Shown: piece after piece, positions 30,580 through 42,902 of the stretch | Position numbering within the stretch: the stretch's first letter is position 1 | Layout of the letters: each line of letters starts with the position of its first letter | Assembly: GCF_932276165.1 (NCBI RefSeq) | Contig: NC_063999.1 | Span: 4,900,501-4,964,500, forward strand | DNA from: Plutella xylostella | Taxonomy: Eukaryota > Arthropoda > Insecta > Lepidoptera > Plutellidae | Reading direction: 5' to 3' | Length of the DNA: 64,000 nucleotides | The notes under the pieces: generated by a model | Seen by the model: only the letters and a program-made list of their open reading frames with translations | What the model was told of the DNA's origin: nothing | Databases searched by the model: none | Program-made: the position numbers and the translations under genes

Positions 30580-30840
30580 ACTAATCACGTATAGTTCCAA
30601 GTGCTCGCATTGACGCTTGGCGCTTGAAAATATACACGATTAGTACGCAGTGGTAACTGCTGCAGTATATTTTCAAGCCATAATTTTTGCCCAACTTACT
30701 TGAAAATATACGCGATTAGTGCGTAATGGCCTTGTATACTTTCAAGTAAATCATGGCACCATTTTAATTTGAAAATATACGCGAGCAGTCCCAACCTCTG
30801 CGTTCTGGCTTTGTATAGTTTCAAAACACGCAGTGGAACC

Positions 30841-32566
30841 TTTGTGCATATCCCCAAGATCTAAACTGCCTTCCTAAGTTTGGACCATTTCCCACCACGC
30901 TGGTCCACTGCGGGTTGGTGGGTTCACATATCTAGATGCGCCAAATTCATAATATATTTATTTATTTATTATAAATATATTTATACTACTTACAGTAGAG
31001 ATAAACGCACAATTAGCAATGCGAATAAATAAAATGTCTACTACACAACGGTAGGTATCTATTAACCGCAAAGTTATAAAAAAAATATAAAAAGTATTCA
31101 CTGCGGAAAACTTTTCATAAATTTTCATTTTCTTTCATTACTGAATTTAAAAATAACGAAGCAAGTAATGTGTGTAACAATAGTCAGTTTTTGAGTCATA
31201 CTCATACTGCGGCGAAATGTGGAATGTAGCATTCTAGGAAACAGAGCAAGGTCAATGATCAGGGGGGTTACTTTATACTGACGAAAAACGTCGAGAACTG
31301 AACGAGAACTGTCGTGCAATCGGCACGTTTAATACAACGAGATAGAGTCGTGGCTTGCTCCAAATCCAAAACTAAGTTTTTCTTCATTTACATAGAGTGA
31401 CCCCCCCAAGTGTTTGAGCACTTCGGACGATCAAACAAAAAATATGGTTTTATGTTTATAGCAAAGCTGTATAGTTACAGAGTGATATAAATGTTATTGC
31501 TATTGTAGTCAGTTATTAGTTATTACCTTGCTAAACGATTGAGTTGTTGTAATGGGTCGTGATGAAACGATTGAGTTATTGTGTTAACACAAACATAAAC
31601 GCTGTAAGCGCTTTTTAAATAGGTAGGTTAAAATTTTTAACTTTAACAAACTTTTAATTATATATATGAAGACGCGACGGTGTTACCGATGTCACTGGCA
31701 CAAAGAATATAATCTATGAGTTTCAAAACTGAAAAGAAATGGTCTTGGTCTAGGTACAACAAATATTTTCAGGAGAAAACGAAACTCCACACAGCACACA
31801 GGGGTTCAAATCTCCATTCTCTAGAGAAAGTATGTGTTGTGATATTTTTTTAAATAACCCCCCATCACGGTAAAGCCGCGTTTCTTCCAAAATACGCTGC
31901 TTTATCGTGATTCCTTCTAGAAGCTTCTTTATATAATATGCTCATCTGGTTTTAACACATAACAAAAGTAGATGCATGTTTAAAAGAAAGTACTGAGAGT
32001 ACTTCACTACCGCAGTTACCCTGATTTACCGAATACCGTTACAGATTCATGACCGCAGGTTGTAAAGCGAAAGTATATTACTTTGCTGTTTTTTGATTTA
32101 GTACATGAGTGAGTATACATATATCTACCTACATACAGATAGATACATGTATCGCCATAGTATCGCCAGTAAAAAGGCTTCCGTATTAAGACATTGTAGG
32201 TACTAAATATTTGAGATTAAATACTGTCAAGCTGAAACAATAACAAAACTGTTTGCAATTTGGGTAAGTAATCTAGATGGATAGACTTTACATAGGATGC
32301 CACTGCTGAACAGTGAACATAGGCCTCCCTACTACATGGTTTTCCACGCTGCCGCTGTCCGATCAGAGACTGCGCTTGCCGGTATCACAGAAATAATAAC
32401 TACCTAGTAACTAACATAATAAATAATTATAACTAGGTATCATAAGTAGCGCTTGCCTTTCCACCAAATAGATATTTTTTATCACAAATTGATACGAAAC
32501 TCCTCTATCGTGCTGTGTTTGGTCAGGTTAATTCCAATAACTGATTATAGTTTAATTAGATTAGAT
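30841..32566. other. Intergenic region with one MITE
   Basis: At about 30880-30935 a short fragment of the 5S-derived SINE body is visible (CACCACGCTGGTCCACTGCG). A MITE is listed separately at 31261-31407. The remainder is unremarkable AT-rich spacer without a supported gene. Confidence 0.45.
31261..31407. mobile_element. MITE with AGGGGGGT(T/C)AC ends, copy 1
   Basis: Starts AGGGGGGTTACTTTATACTG and ends GAGTGACCCCCCC, forming imperfect TIRs. The interior has GTGCAATCGGCACGTTTAAT and AACGAGATAGAGTCGTGGC. A second copy in inverse orientation lies at 58253-58400 and shares the same interior words. About 147 bp, no coding. Confidence 0.6.
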
Positions 32567-32578
32567 TACAAAGAAAAA

Positions 32579-32837
32579 AAAAAAAAAAACACGCACTCAC
32601 GCCTTGTACTAATGTACTCCCTTGCGGGGTAGGCAGAGGTGCATTGCTGCACCCACTTTGCGCCAGAGTGTATGTTAGTCCCAATGTAATAGGGGGCGGG
32701 CCTATTGCCATTTTACGGGCACATCCAAGACCCGAGAACAAATATCTGTGTTTAAACAAATATCTGCCCCGGCCGGGAATCGAACCCGGGACCATCGGCT
32801 CAGTAGTCAGGGTCACTATCCACTACGCCATTCGTCG
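32579..32837 (-). mobile_element. tRNA-derived SINE with 12-bp TSD
   Basis: On the minus strand the head (32837 to about 32760) has an A box (TGGCGTAGTGGATAGTG) and B box (GGTTCGATTCC), as in a tRNA. The body has CACAGATATTTGTTCTCGGG and GGTGCAGCAATGCACCTCTG. It ends in a T-run, seen as poly-A on the plus strand. The 12-bp duplication TACAAAGAAAAA flanks it at 32567-32578 and 32838-32849. Confidence 0.85.
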
Positions 32838-32849
32838 TACAAAGAAAAA

Positions 32850-34615
32850 TTTATTAATACATAGATAGTACCTATGTAGATACGCTTCGAATAGAAAGGA
32901 TCGAAAGAAGTTAAATAGGTAATTAATGTGTTCCCACAAGTCCTTAAAAAAGTTTTTATATTACGTTCTTTAATACGTTTTTGAAATATGATCTCGATGT
33001 AAATAAGCCAAAAAGTTATTTACAACAATTTTTTCGGATAACTTTTTAAAATTCTCGTACTATATAATATCTTACTCATATCCACATACAAGGGACTGCA
33101 GTTATCATGAGTGACAGTATGTATTTTTAAACATGTGATAAAAGCCCGCATAAAATATTTAAATAGTTTCAATTTTATTTTATCATCCTGTCACAGGATA
33201 CGAAATCGCAAAACACCTAAAATTATGATAAATAAGTAATTATTTGTCAACAGTTTATAATAATTATACAGGGTGTTGCAAAAAGGGTATAGGTAGGTAC
33301 TAAGCTGAAACCTACATGTGAAGCATGTTATATCTAAGCCCGAAAATAAAATCAGAATTTCAAAATTCGCGAATTAGGTTTCGGCTTAGTATAAGAAATA
33401 CTATAATTCGCGAATTTTGAAATTCTGTAGTAGTATAAACTGTATTATAAACTGTAGGTAGTGAAGTACTTACCTACCCTTTATGCAACATTATGTATAA
33501 TCTACCACAAAGGGTTGCCGGTTGCCGGTCACTAAGGACAAGAAATGATCAAAGAAACCTTCAAGCTTCTTTTCAAATTTCAGCATAAATTATTTTATAA
33601 TAAATTGCTATTGACAGAAGACCACGATACTAAAATATTAATCTTATCCCAAAATGTAAGTACCTACACCTGTCTACTTAGTTCCACTGACCGACAGACA
33701 CTACGATACGGTCACGTTTACTTTCCATTGTATCGAAGCATGTTGTGTTTTCGTTACAAGTAAAAGACAGCATTTTACCGTTAGTTACTCTATTGTTGAA
33801 CAAGTAGGTATATATATACATATATATTATTATTATGTTACTGATTCCGTAGTTTTCAAATACTGAAAATTTACTGTAATTATGCAATCTAACGATATAT
33901 GATAATAGCGTAAAACTAATCTATTTACTTACTGACTAAAACCGAGTATGTATTGTTTTTAATATTAAAATATGATCTCCTTTCAGCGAAATTATCGATG
34001 TTCAGTATTAAAAAAGTAAGTTAACTTAAAATTATTTATTCAGAAGTCTTTGTTGTAAATACTTACATAATATGCATAGGTTCTATTTATACACGTTCTG
34101 GGAAGATAAATTTTGTTCCTATTTATTCATGAAACATTAAGTACATGCTCAAATTCCGCGTTGACAAGATTTTTAAATTTATTTTTGTGTTAAACGTTTT
34201 CTCTCAAATATTTATAGATATACACTAGTTACTATTATTAGGAACCTAACAAAAACCCAAATTTTCCACCATTTTACCCTACTAAAGCCTGTACTGTAGT
34301 TCAGCTGCATTGCGACCACTCCGCCCCGCGAGTCACGTGGCTGTGACACAGTTTTTCAGCGGATGGTTTCATAGTTATTATTTTCCGCCATATCGGAGCC
34401 AATCAATCTCTGTGATCGGTATCAATTGTGCACTAGATAGAGCTTGTCGATACTGTGATGGACGAGCCTTGTGGCCTTGCTCTGTATCCGTTTATAGGTT
34501 TTATATATTGTGTATGATGGTATCTCTACATATTTACAGTAAAAAATACGTGAGGATTTTACGAGTAATGAAGGGATTCCATGAAATATTAACTACCGGA
34601 AGGGCATCAGTATCG
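32850..34615. other. Intergenic region with one small TIR element
   Basis: No supported gene. It contains the CAGGGTGTTGC element listed at 33269-33495. From about 34305 to 34500 GC content rises (GCGACCACTCCGCCCCGCGA), upstream of the promoter at 34620. Confidence 0.4.
33269..33495. mobile_element. CAGGGTGTTGCAAAAAGGG family TIR element
   Basis: Left end CAGGGTGTTGCAAAAAGGGT is preceded by TA; the right end (ACCCTTTATGCAACATTATG, then TA) is a degraded inverted copy. The interior has an inverted pair around AATTCGCGAATTTTGAAATT. Relatives lie at 38390-38640, 40170-40266 and 43314-43388. Confidence 0.55.
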
Positions 34616-34619
34616 CATG

Positions 34620-34721
34620 TATAAATAACTAGTAGGTGGACCCAGCTATCAGATTCAGAATACATACACGATCATTGTCAAACCGCAGAGTGTCACGGTA
34701 TCTTTGTTGTTCACCGCACAG
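34620..34721 (+). promoter_or_regulatory. TATA plus initiator promoter with short first exon and donor
   Basis: TATAAATA at 34620-34627, then ATCAGATTC with a likely start at A34651, exactly 31 bases downstream, which is the classical arthropod spacing. The transcribed stretch ends at CCGCACAG followed by GTACAT, a usable donor (GT at 34722-34723), giving a roughly 70-base non-coding exon. The nearest plus-strand coding exon is at 37880, 3.2 kb downstream, so this is a candidate promoter for that gene (inference). Confidence 0.45.
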
Positions 34722-35035
34722 GTACATCCTGCATGTGTTATCTGTATATGTAGGTAAGAACATAACATGAATCTATGCATTGTATATCTATTACATAGGT
34801 TCTTACCTGCTTCCTGTTAAAATGAGAGGGTTTTTCTTTTTTGTACATTTCACTATAAATAAACAAAATAGATTAAAATATGTACTTAACGCAGATATCG
34901 CAATTAGTCAATTAATGAAGTACTTACAGACGCAGATATCATGTACAATGAGTCATTGGCCATTTAGTTACCTAGGTAGGTTAGGTATATCTACAAAGGA
35001 AGTATACGGAATACTTATAATCTATATAATACTGT

Positions 35036-35105
35036 ATCAATAATCTTTGGGAAAACCGCAGGTACTTAGTACCTAGACCCTAAGGTTTTCCCAAAGATTA
35101 TTGAT
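35036..35105. repeat. Perfect 22-bp hairpin
   Basis: ATCAATAATCTTTGGGAAAA (plus CC) is followed after 26 bases by its exact inverted complement. The 70-base size, perfect stem and small self-complementary loop (AGGTACTTAGTACCT) resemble a miRNA-precursor-like hairpin or a tiny MITE. No TSD is obvious. Confidence 0.6.
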
Positions 35106-35106
35106 G

Positions 35107-37437
35107 ACACCTACTCGTTTATCTTTTACAGTATTAGGTACTTAAGTAAATTATTTTTGGGTTTTGTTATAGTTTTATTCACCCCCCGCGGTGGTAGCAT
35201 GTATGGCGCCCAATTCAGTTGTCATCTTATTATTTGCATTTGGTAAGAAATATTTACTTAAAATTATTAGGACCATTCAATTCAGATTCGCAGTAAAATA
35301 AAAGCTAATTAAAATAAATAATTAAACCATTGACTTACTTGTATGAAATTTATTTTGAAATTATTGTATACAATAATCAATAAAAAATTAGATAAAAAAT
35401 AATAATTTTGAAACCCATTATGTGACGACGGTACAAAAATAACTGTGCAAGTACGTAAGTACTATAAACTAATCCATAGCATGGCAAAATAAAAAATAAA
35501 AATAGGTGTAATCGTGTAATCTTACAACTTTGCATAGAGATCCTACTATTGCGTCTGTGTATATGTTTGTTACGGGAAAACAGCTGTTTTTTTAAAATTT
35601 GCTTGTAATTATAAGCTGACACTCTGGATGGAAATGCTATCCCGGAATATCCACGAGACAACCTATTAATTCGAAGCGAAGCTCGCGGGAAAAGCTAATA
35701 ATTTATATTGTTTGTATTGTTATCCATCCGTATGGTCTCTTCTACATCGCACATCATGTGCAATGTTTGTAAACAAATCCCTAACAGAGAAACAACTTGA
35801 TCTCAACTCAAGGCAAACAAAGCGAGAGTTTGAAATTTAACAGAAGCATGCGCTGACGCTACCTATCAAGAACACACCATTTGTGTACCGTCAACGAAAC
35901 AAATTGTTACGCATTCCCCTGGACAAACATTTCAACCTAAATGTAGCGATTGAATGTTCGCTCGATATGAGCACATTGCGAATATTCGGCATATGCATAT
36001 CTGTACTTTCAATAAATGAGAAGCTCAATACGCGAGCAAACAAAAAATTCAACGAAAAAAAAAGTCAACAATATTGAAGTATGTAACAGCGCATCAGAAT
36101 ATTACCAACTAAAAACGTAAATATAAGTCAAATTATTAATTTAATAATGAAAAAATTTGGACCGATTTGTGTGTTGGCAAGTGGCATTTTGAATATATTT
36201 TTTAAGTGGAAATTTTTCATTTCTTGTAAGTGTATACGATGTTACAGATATAAAATATACGGCTTGACCAAAATATTCAAGCGAATATTCATATCGGGTA
36301 ACGAGCGAAAGGTCATTGTCAGTAAAAATGCATGATATATGACACGATGACTCTTCGAGCTGAGCCAGTATGTGTGAATGGGCCCTAACACAGTTCTTCT
36401 AATATCGTTATCCATTACTTATTAAAAGAACACACCGTTGAAACCATTTCCATGTTGTTCAGGCGAATGAAAACGCTACAATACCGTCTACCAAGTTGAA
36501 TATACAAAACAATCCTCTTTATTTGCACCAAAAAACAGAAACAATACAAAAAAAAACATAAAAATAACAACAGTACAAAAAGGCGGCCTTATTGCTTATA
36601 CTTATATAACATAGTTACTTACCCTTTAAAAACATAGGTATATAGGCCTAATTTTTTCGACTGCACACCGAAACTTTCATAAAAAATTTCCCCGGCTGTT
36701 AAGGTTCTTTCACAATAAAAAAGGCAATGATACCGACCCATTGCTTTTTACAACCCAATTTTCGGCCAAAATGCGCATACTACACTCTAGCTTTGCACGG
36801 AAACCTGCTAGGGTGCCGTGCCGGGGGCTAACATTTGCTTAGGTACCTATAGGTAAATGCTACGTTGTTTATTAACTCGAATATAGTAATGGTAGGTATA
36901 GGTTATACTTTATTTATTACTTTATTTACCTACTTATACTTTATTGTTTTGGGGGACTTTACCTAATTACCTACGGATCTACATATAAATATGTAGGTTA
37001 GGTACATACGATAATGTATGTATATACCTACTCGTACCCGTATAATTTTAGGACTTATATTTTTTATAAGTATTTTATCTGGAAATCCCCATAAAAAGGT
37101 AAAACAAGAAAAGGTATTAAAATAAATTAGCACAACATAGTGAGTCATTGATAAAAGTACCTACGTTGTCGAATCTACACAGTAAGTGCTTACCTAAATA
37201 GATAGAACTATAAATCGATACTACCAATAAAGATAAAGTTATCTTATCATTTCCGTCTAAAAGTAATTTTGAATGGAAAAAATAAATCACACTGGAAAAT
37301 CCGCATATTGACAGTTCGCGGCCTCAAGCCTATTTGTTTTTTGTAGGTTTTCACGATTATAATAAAGATTCTTTCTTAATAAGCGATTTAAACGGATTCC
37401 ATTAATTATTTTAAAATTGTCTCTTCCATCCAAAGGT
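35107..37437. other. Intergenic (or intronic) spacer
   Basis: AT-rich sequence with short frames only. If the promoter at 34620 drives the exons at 38-39 kb, this is its first intron. Nothing else is recognised. Confidence 0.4.
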
Positions 37438-37570
37438 TGTCTGGTAGAGATTGCTTTAAACAATAAGACCGCCTTTTGTTGTACTATTTTATATACAGTG
37501 TGTGTTATTTATAAGTTGTGAAATTGTAATGTTTTTTAATGGTGCAAAATAAAGAGTATTCTATTCTATT
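37438..37570 (+). mobile_element. 3' tail fragment of a non-LTR retrotransposon
   Basis: CCAAAGGTTGTCTGGTAGAG, GACCGCCTTTTGTTG and a tail of ATTCTATTCTATTC match the 3' end also seen inverted at about 22328-22400 and resemble common lepidopteran LINE tails. It is 5'-truncated, with no coding sequence. Confidence 0.6.
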
Positions 37571-37879
37571 CAAGACATTTTTAAAACAAAAACTTATTTA
37601 CTTAACTGAAAATTACACAATATACGCCGGTCGGCGGTCACTTGTTTTAGTTTGGCCACCTTTTCAGTAGTTTCATTCTTATTATTGCAATATTTATATG
37701 ATTGGTCCTCCAAGTGGCTGACAAAACTGACGCATGGCCGCCTGGTGGTATAATGACCCTATTATCTTTCTTGCACCTCACACCGGCGAAAATATGGTGC
37801 AATCATCCTCTATCTTATTCTTAAGGGATAAAAGACTAAGTTATTATAACGATACTTATATGCTGCTATTTTGTTACAG

Positions 37880-39154
37880 CGGCCACTTCAGTGAGCGGTA
37901 GAGAGAGAGTAACTCAGTCCAATGGCGTGCACAAAACTGGGGGCAGCTTCAACATGATCCTCGGCCGAAGAAACCTGGGCATGCTGAGACTGGGACGATG
38001 CGTCGCCTTCGTGGCCGCGGCGACCCTACTCCTGCCCTTCACCATCCTGGTGATGCTGGCAGACCAGCAGTACATCCAGGGGTACACCTCCAAAAGAATC
38101 TTCTATCAAGAGGTAAGAGCTTTTGCTTAGCACTGTCTTAGTTTGTTTGGTAATAGCAAGTAGTTTAGTTATTTTGGTAATTGATTTAGATATTAATATT
38201 AAGTACCTAGGTACATATTTACGAGTAGGCATAATAAAGTTGTGTAATGAAGCATCGCTATGGATTACGATTAGAAACAAAACACAAAATTTTCACGTTG
38301 TTTTGAACAAGTAAGTACCTGCATAGATAGTTAATACGATAACAGGAATCAGTAATAAAATGTTGCAATAAAAAAAATTACTCGATATACAGGTTGTTGC
38401 TAAATTGGTATAAGTATACTAAGCCAAAAGGGAACGCCTCAGGGGGTCATTTTGAACTACTATTAAAAATTCAGGAAAAAAAAGGTTTTCCATAGAAACT
38501 ATGTTGGTCACGTTGGTTTTTACTAAAGTTCTTTTTTGCGATTATCTGAAAGTCGTAGAACAAAAGTTGTGCATGATGACCTTCTGAGCAATTCCCTTTC
38601 GGATTGGTATAGGTACTTACATCACTTTTGTAACATCCTGTATTGTATAGATATTATGATAGGTAGATAATTTTTGTCAATATACGTAGGTTTTACAGAA
38701 TTTTACATAGATTTATATAATGGATAGCTTGATTGATGATTGTAGTTTTTATTTTAAATTTGACTATAATCACATATCGAGTTTTCGGTGTAACTTCATC
38801 GTTTTTCCATTAATCTACACTCGATCACATAGAGTTTTATACATCATCTTCACCATCGTTAGTTTGTGGTACTGGTTGCTTTGATAAGGTATATATTTTT
38901 CAGCAACATTCGTTTACTCGGTATAAGAATTTAAAACACCATCAATCAATCCTTGGGACTCATTATAGGTTCTAAAACGGAAAACTTTATGATAATGTTT
39001 ACTATACTCCGATAAAATTCGTGGGTAGGCGGTAAGTTTCCAGGTCCAACGATTGAGAACACGACTTTCTTCTTTTCAGAGTGACTTCTATAAGCTAAAC
39101 GGGAGTGTAGTATACGTCCCTATAGCAGTAACTTCACACTCTCTGAGGAGCCAG
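37880..39154 (+). CDS. Host gene, two exons of a type II membrane protein (partial)
   Basis: Exon A (37880-38112) follows a clean acceptor (TATTTTGTTACAG) and ends in CAAGAG|GTAAGA. Exon B (39080-39154) follows CTTCTTTTCAG and ends in CCAG|GTAAAG. Both junctions are phase 0 and the frame stays open through 25 codons of exon B. The likely start is ATG 37954 (AACATG context), though the exon is open from its 5' edge so upstream coding is possible. From that Met: a basic N-terminus, then a single hydrophobic segment (about residues 16-35, VAFVAAATLLLPFTILVML), then a stem-like region. This is the layout of a signal-anchored type II protein such as a Golgi enzyme. The exon DNA is clearly more GC-rich than its surroundings. 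The family was not recognised, and the 3' exons were not found or lie outside. Confidence 0.7.
38390..38640. mobile_element. CAGG(G/T)TGTTGC family TIR element in intron
   Basis: Left end CAGGTTGTTGCTAAATTGGT and right end CACTTTTGTAACATCCTG, flanked by TA. The interior has GGGGGTCATTTTGAAC and GTCGTAGAACAAAAGTTGT. It lies inside the intron between the two host exons, and related interior sequence appears at 48727-48890 around the LINE. Confidence 0.6.
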
Positions 39155-41151
39155 GTAAAGGCATCGATGTTGAGTGTCTATGTCTAACCACCTAAAGCTA
39201 TTAAAACGTTGCACAGAAGCTTCACAAAAAAAAATTTACAAAGGTCTAAAGACGACTCAGCACGCACAAACGGTTTTTTCCTATTTTCGTTAGGTTCAAA
39301 CCTATCTAACTGTCTGTTGTATCCCTGTTTTTTTGCCAAACATGACAAATGCAAAAAGATACTTAAGTTCCTACCTACACTGTGTTAAGGTTCCACCAAA
39401 CGCTCAATCTAACATAATTGAACTGATTAATAGATAAATACTAATTATCGCAAAACACATTACAACTTATAGTAATAGGTTGATATAGTCACTGTTGGTG
39501 GATTTTTTGCAGTTGGTGGATACTTAATGCAATCAATGTAATCCCGTAGAATGAATGTCTGTGTTAAGTAGTCTTAAAAAGTATTGTGATACCAAACAGT
39601 TTTATGTTTTATCTTAAACGTACGTGTAACTCTACGTGTAAAACTTTTAGTACAAAAATAAACATCTAGGTGTCTCTGAAATTTAAGCGTTTCCTACAAA
39701 CTAACCCCCTTATTCATAGAAAAGTTACAATACGTTTTAACTAATAATCTGTTTTGTCCCTCTCTGTCAAAGATCAAATTGTTCTTTGTCGGAGAGGGAC
39801 AAAACAGTTTATTAGTTAAAACGTTCTGTAACTTCTCTATGAATAAGGGGGTAAATTTATTCAAGCATTTGAATAAGATTGAACGAGACCCTTTTTATTC
39901 TTTTCACGCTTCAAGATTACCTACACATTTTCTTATCAAAAAAGCTTTTATTTTCACGTAAATCAGCGCAAAAATGTACTCATTCCCTCTTGTAAAATAC
40001 ATGAGCTGACTATTGTGTAAGTATAATAACAACCTAGCCTACAAGTTGTATTTTAAGTTACAACACCAATCAAGATTTTGATTTGCTAAAATAGAATTCG
40101 ATATTTTAAATACTTAAGTAAGTACATAAATGATGCCAGTATCTACAGTTTTTTTGCTAAACTGTAATACAGAATGTTGGAAAAGGGTATACTAAGCAAA
40201 AACCTACACGTGCAGCATGGTATATCTAAGCTCAAAAATGGAATCAGAATTTCAAAATTCGTCCTGTATACTTAAGTTATATTGAAAAGCAGAACCACAA
40301 GCTTGCTTCAGGTCAATGTTCCACTTAAAAATACAAAGTTACAGTACCATACATAACTTAGTTACTTAAGGAACTATTATGGCATACTTTGTACGAGTTT
40401 TTTGCTTTTGAATTTTTTTAACACAGTAATTAATTATGGTAATACAGACTTACAAGATATGAAAGTTTAAAAGTAAGCATGTTTTCATTCATGGTTTTTT
40501 TATCTGACAGATCGTTTGAATACATTAAGTACTCACTATAAGATGTACACACCTACATAATTATGTGAAAATGAGACATACTAAGAACTGATAGGCTGAC
40601 ACATAAAAAATATGCAATGCCACTTGTAAATACTTTTTTTCTCTTTAAAAACCATATCGTGCAGCTTTTTTGAGTTCACGAGCGAATCCGTTTTGTACAC
40701 CCGCATTTTTTTAAAAAAGGTTAATAATTGCCTACTATTTACGTTACAAAAAGAATATATTATCCGTAAATAGACAGTATTTTAAGTTTAGTTAGGTACC
40801 TATAAATAAATTTTATCATTGTAATATAACTTGGGAATCTAATGGTGTCAGTAAGCATAATCATTTCCTTGTTTTTTTACTTATCTCTTCCTATTTTAAA
40901 ATATGCCACAATATTGGGTAGGTACCTATAAGTATTTTAAATCGTTAATGACACAACTGGGAATGCTTCCAACTAATGGACCAATTATTTTAAAAGCGCC
41001 ATAAAAATTATATGAATATACAGATACTAAATATTGATATAAGATAACAAACATGCAAAGGTACGATCATGTAAAGTTTTACAGTAAAGTATACTTTACA
41101 TAAGTATTTATAACTTTATTAAACTTTCATCGGTGTTAAGACAGGTAATTA
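39155..41151. other. Intronic or intergenic spacer with small TIR elements
   Basis: Downstream of the last recognised host exon. It includes the MITE at 39705-39851 and a solo CAGGGTGTTG-family remnant at 40170-40266 (AAAAGGGTATACTAAGC). No further exon with acceptor, frame and donor could be defended. Confidence 0.4.
39705..39851. mobile_element. Palindromic MITE, TAA-flanked (PIF/Harbinger-like), 147 bp
   Basis: Starts CCCCCTTATTCATAGA and ends in the inverted complement, with TAA on both sides (39702-39704 and 39852-39854). The arms pair almost throughout, through ACGTTTTAACTAATAA and CTGTTTTGTCCCTCTC, so it is a near-perfect hairpin. TAA duplications suggest PIF/Harbinger. Confidence 0.65.
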
Positions 41152-41785
41152 AAAAATATAAAATTATAAACAAACAAAAAACCCGACTGCACGCTAAAAA
41201 GATGAAAACAAGCCCCAACGTTAATGGAAAGTATCGCAGGCGGGGACCAGCGGAGGATTCACCATTTAGCTGAATGTGACTTAGGTACCTTGTGTGGTGG
41301 TCAAGTTGGTCCCCGCCTGCGATACTTTCCATTAACATTGGGGCTTGTTTTCATCTTTTTAGCGTGCAGTCGGGTTTTTTGTTTGTTTATAATTATATTT
41401 TTTTATTTGTAACTTTTTAGTTGTTTTTATTTTATGAAATTGTATGTTAGTAGTCGAGTTTTAGTTTATTAGCATTTTTAATATCAATAATTTTGGTGTT
41501 GTGATTTAAATACCTACAATATGCATATTTTTTTGTAATGTGCTAATCAAGCCCTTTCATTTGATACCCCACACGGCATAGTTGGAAAAATATTTTTTTT
41601 TCGATCATCACTTTATGTCCTCTAGAGGGCGCTTTTACATTTTAATATAACGTCACATAGCCTATAACCATCGCGCAATCAATACACTTCTAACGATACA
41701 GGAGGGAACAAAGAAACAGACATACATACATACAAACATACAATCGAAAAACATTACCCTCCTCCTTCGGCAGTCGAGTAAAAGG
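41152..41785 (+). repeat. Interspersed repeat with GGTCCCCGCCTGCGATACTT, plus inverted partial copy
   Basis: The arm at about 41152-41249 is the inverted complement of 41311-41404 (about 95 bp; GATACTTTCCATTAAC and GTGCAGTCGGGTTTTTTG in the right arm). The right arm continues into a longer unit with TTTGATACCCCACACGGC, TCTAGAGGGCGCT and CCTCCTCCTTCGGCAGTCG at its end. A direct, non-palindromic copy of the longer unit is at 48138-48717. Class not determined; no ORF. Confidence 0.6.
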
Positions 41786-42902
41786 CTACTTCTGCTTATT
41801 TTAAGTCTAGTGAGTACTTACTTCCAATAACCAATTGATAATTTTAAAGTGCCACCTATAGTCATGCCATGTCAGAAAACACATACTTTACAAAAAAATA
41901 AACATTGTAATTTAAAAACACACATAGTTTTCGATGTAAACGTTAAATACCTACTGAGCCAGTAGATAGTTAGGCGGAATATATCCTCGTAATTACGTTA
42001 ATGGAACGTTATGGGAGGAATATTTTGTACTTTAAGTAGTAATACAAAAAGTACCCAAAGTCACGATCCTAAACTGATGGGTCGATGTCACGCCTCCAAA
42101 CAACGGTGTAGAAATGTATAACTTAAACTCATTTACTTAAGGTCTACAGTGCTATGTAGTACGTGTGAGGTTTTACCAAAAATCACTGTCACGCACGTAG
42201 TATTACAATAAAATTGGGTTGTCTATGAAAAAAGTTAGGTTGATCCACGGATCACACGGACTAAATAACGTTTTTGCAGTAAGTATAGGTATCGTATTTT
42301 TTATACGGTTAAGACTAAGAGTGAATAAAACTTAACATTATTTGTCTCAAATTAAATTTAATATTGCCTATTTTTTATGCTTTTGCCAATCGCCATCTTG
42401 CGACAATCCCGCATTCGCGTTCTATAAAGAGTCTAAGAACTAAAGAATATAATTTTGTAAGTATGTAAAAAAAAACTAGATAATCCAATTTGACATTAAA
42501 AAAGGTTGCGCCAAAGTTCGCGGGAATCAAACCTGTTTTTAAAATTCGTAAACTTAAACGTATCCATAAAGCACAAGAACTTGTTTCTAATAATAACGAA
42601 AAAAAAAACAAATGAAAAAGTCTAGTTTTTAATACCCAAGACTCTTTTGTCACAAACTTACACAAGAAGGCTCGATGGATAACTGGATGCGATGCTCACT
42701 TGTCGACTGATGTGGCATATCATTCTCAGTATAAATAATGTACTCTGTGGTTATAATGTAAATGGTAAAATGGTTATATGAAGGATTTCTTTATGAGCAA
42801 CCGAACTTATCTGAAAGACTTGAAGTTCGATTTCTCGATTCGATTTTTCGAACTATGTGAGCAGCTTTATTTGACGAGATGTAGGGTTCACATTTATGAA
42901 AT
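41786..42902. other. Spacer, nothing recognised
   Basis: AT-rich with no gene, element boundary or strong signal. Short frames present are not supported by motif or context. Confidence 0.4.

Larger units (their letters stand above)
17862..30831. mobile_element. Mutator-like (9-bp TSD) element carrying an inserted Polinton
   Basis: The ends are GCGTGTTTTGAAACTATACA and its inverted complement (about 33 bp with one mismatch), flanked by the exact 9-bp duplication AGTGGAACC (17853-17861 and 30832-30840). The element's own sequence is 17862-18787 plus 30586-30831, about 1.17 kb. It is rich in CTTGAAAATATACACGATTA-type words in both orientations and has no transposase. A second, uninterrupted copy is at 44779-45892. 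The 9-bp TSD suggests the Mutator superfamily; assignment rests only on TSD length and TIR. The interior 11.8 kb is the Polinton. Confidence 0.8.

Noticed and set aside
32760..32837. A tRNA gene
   Set aside because: The tRNA-like part is fused to a SINE body and tail and bounded by a 12-bp TSD.
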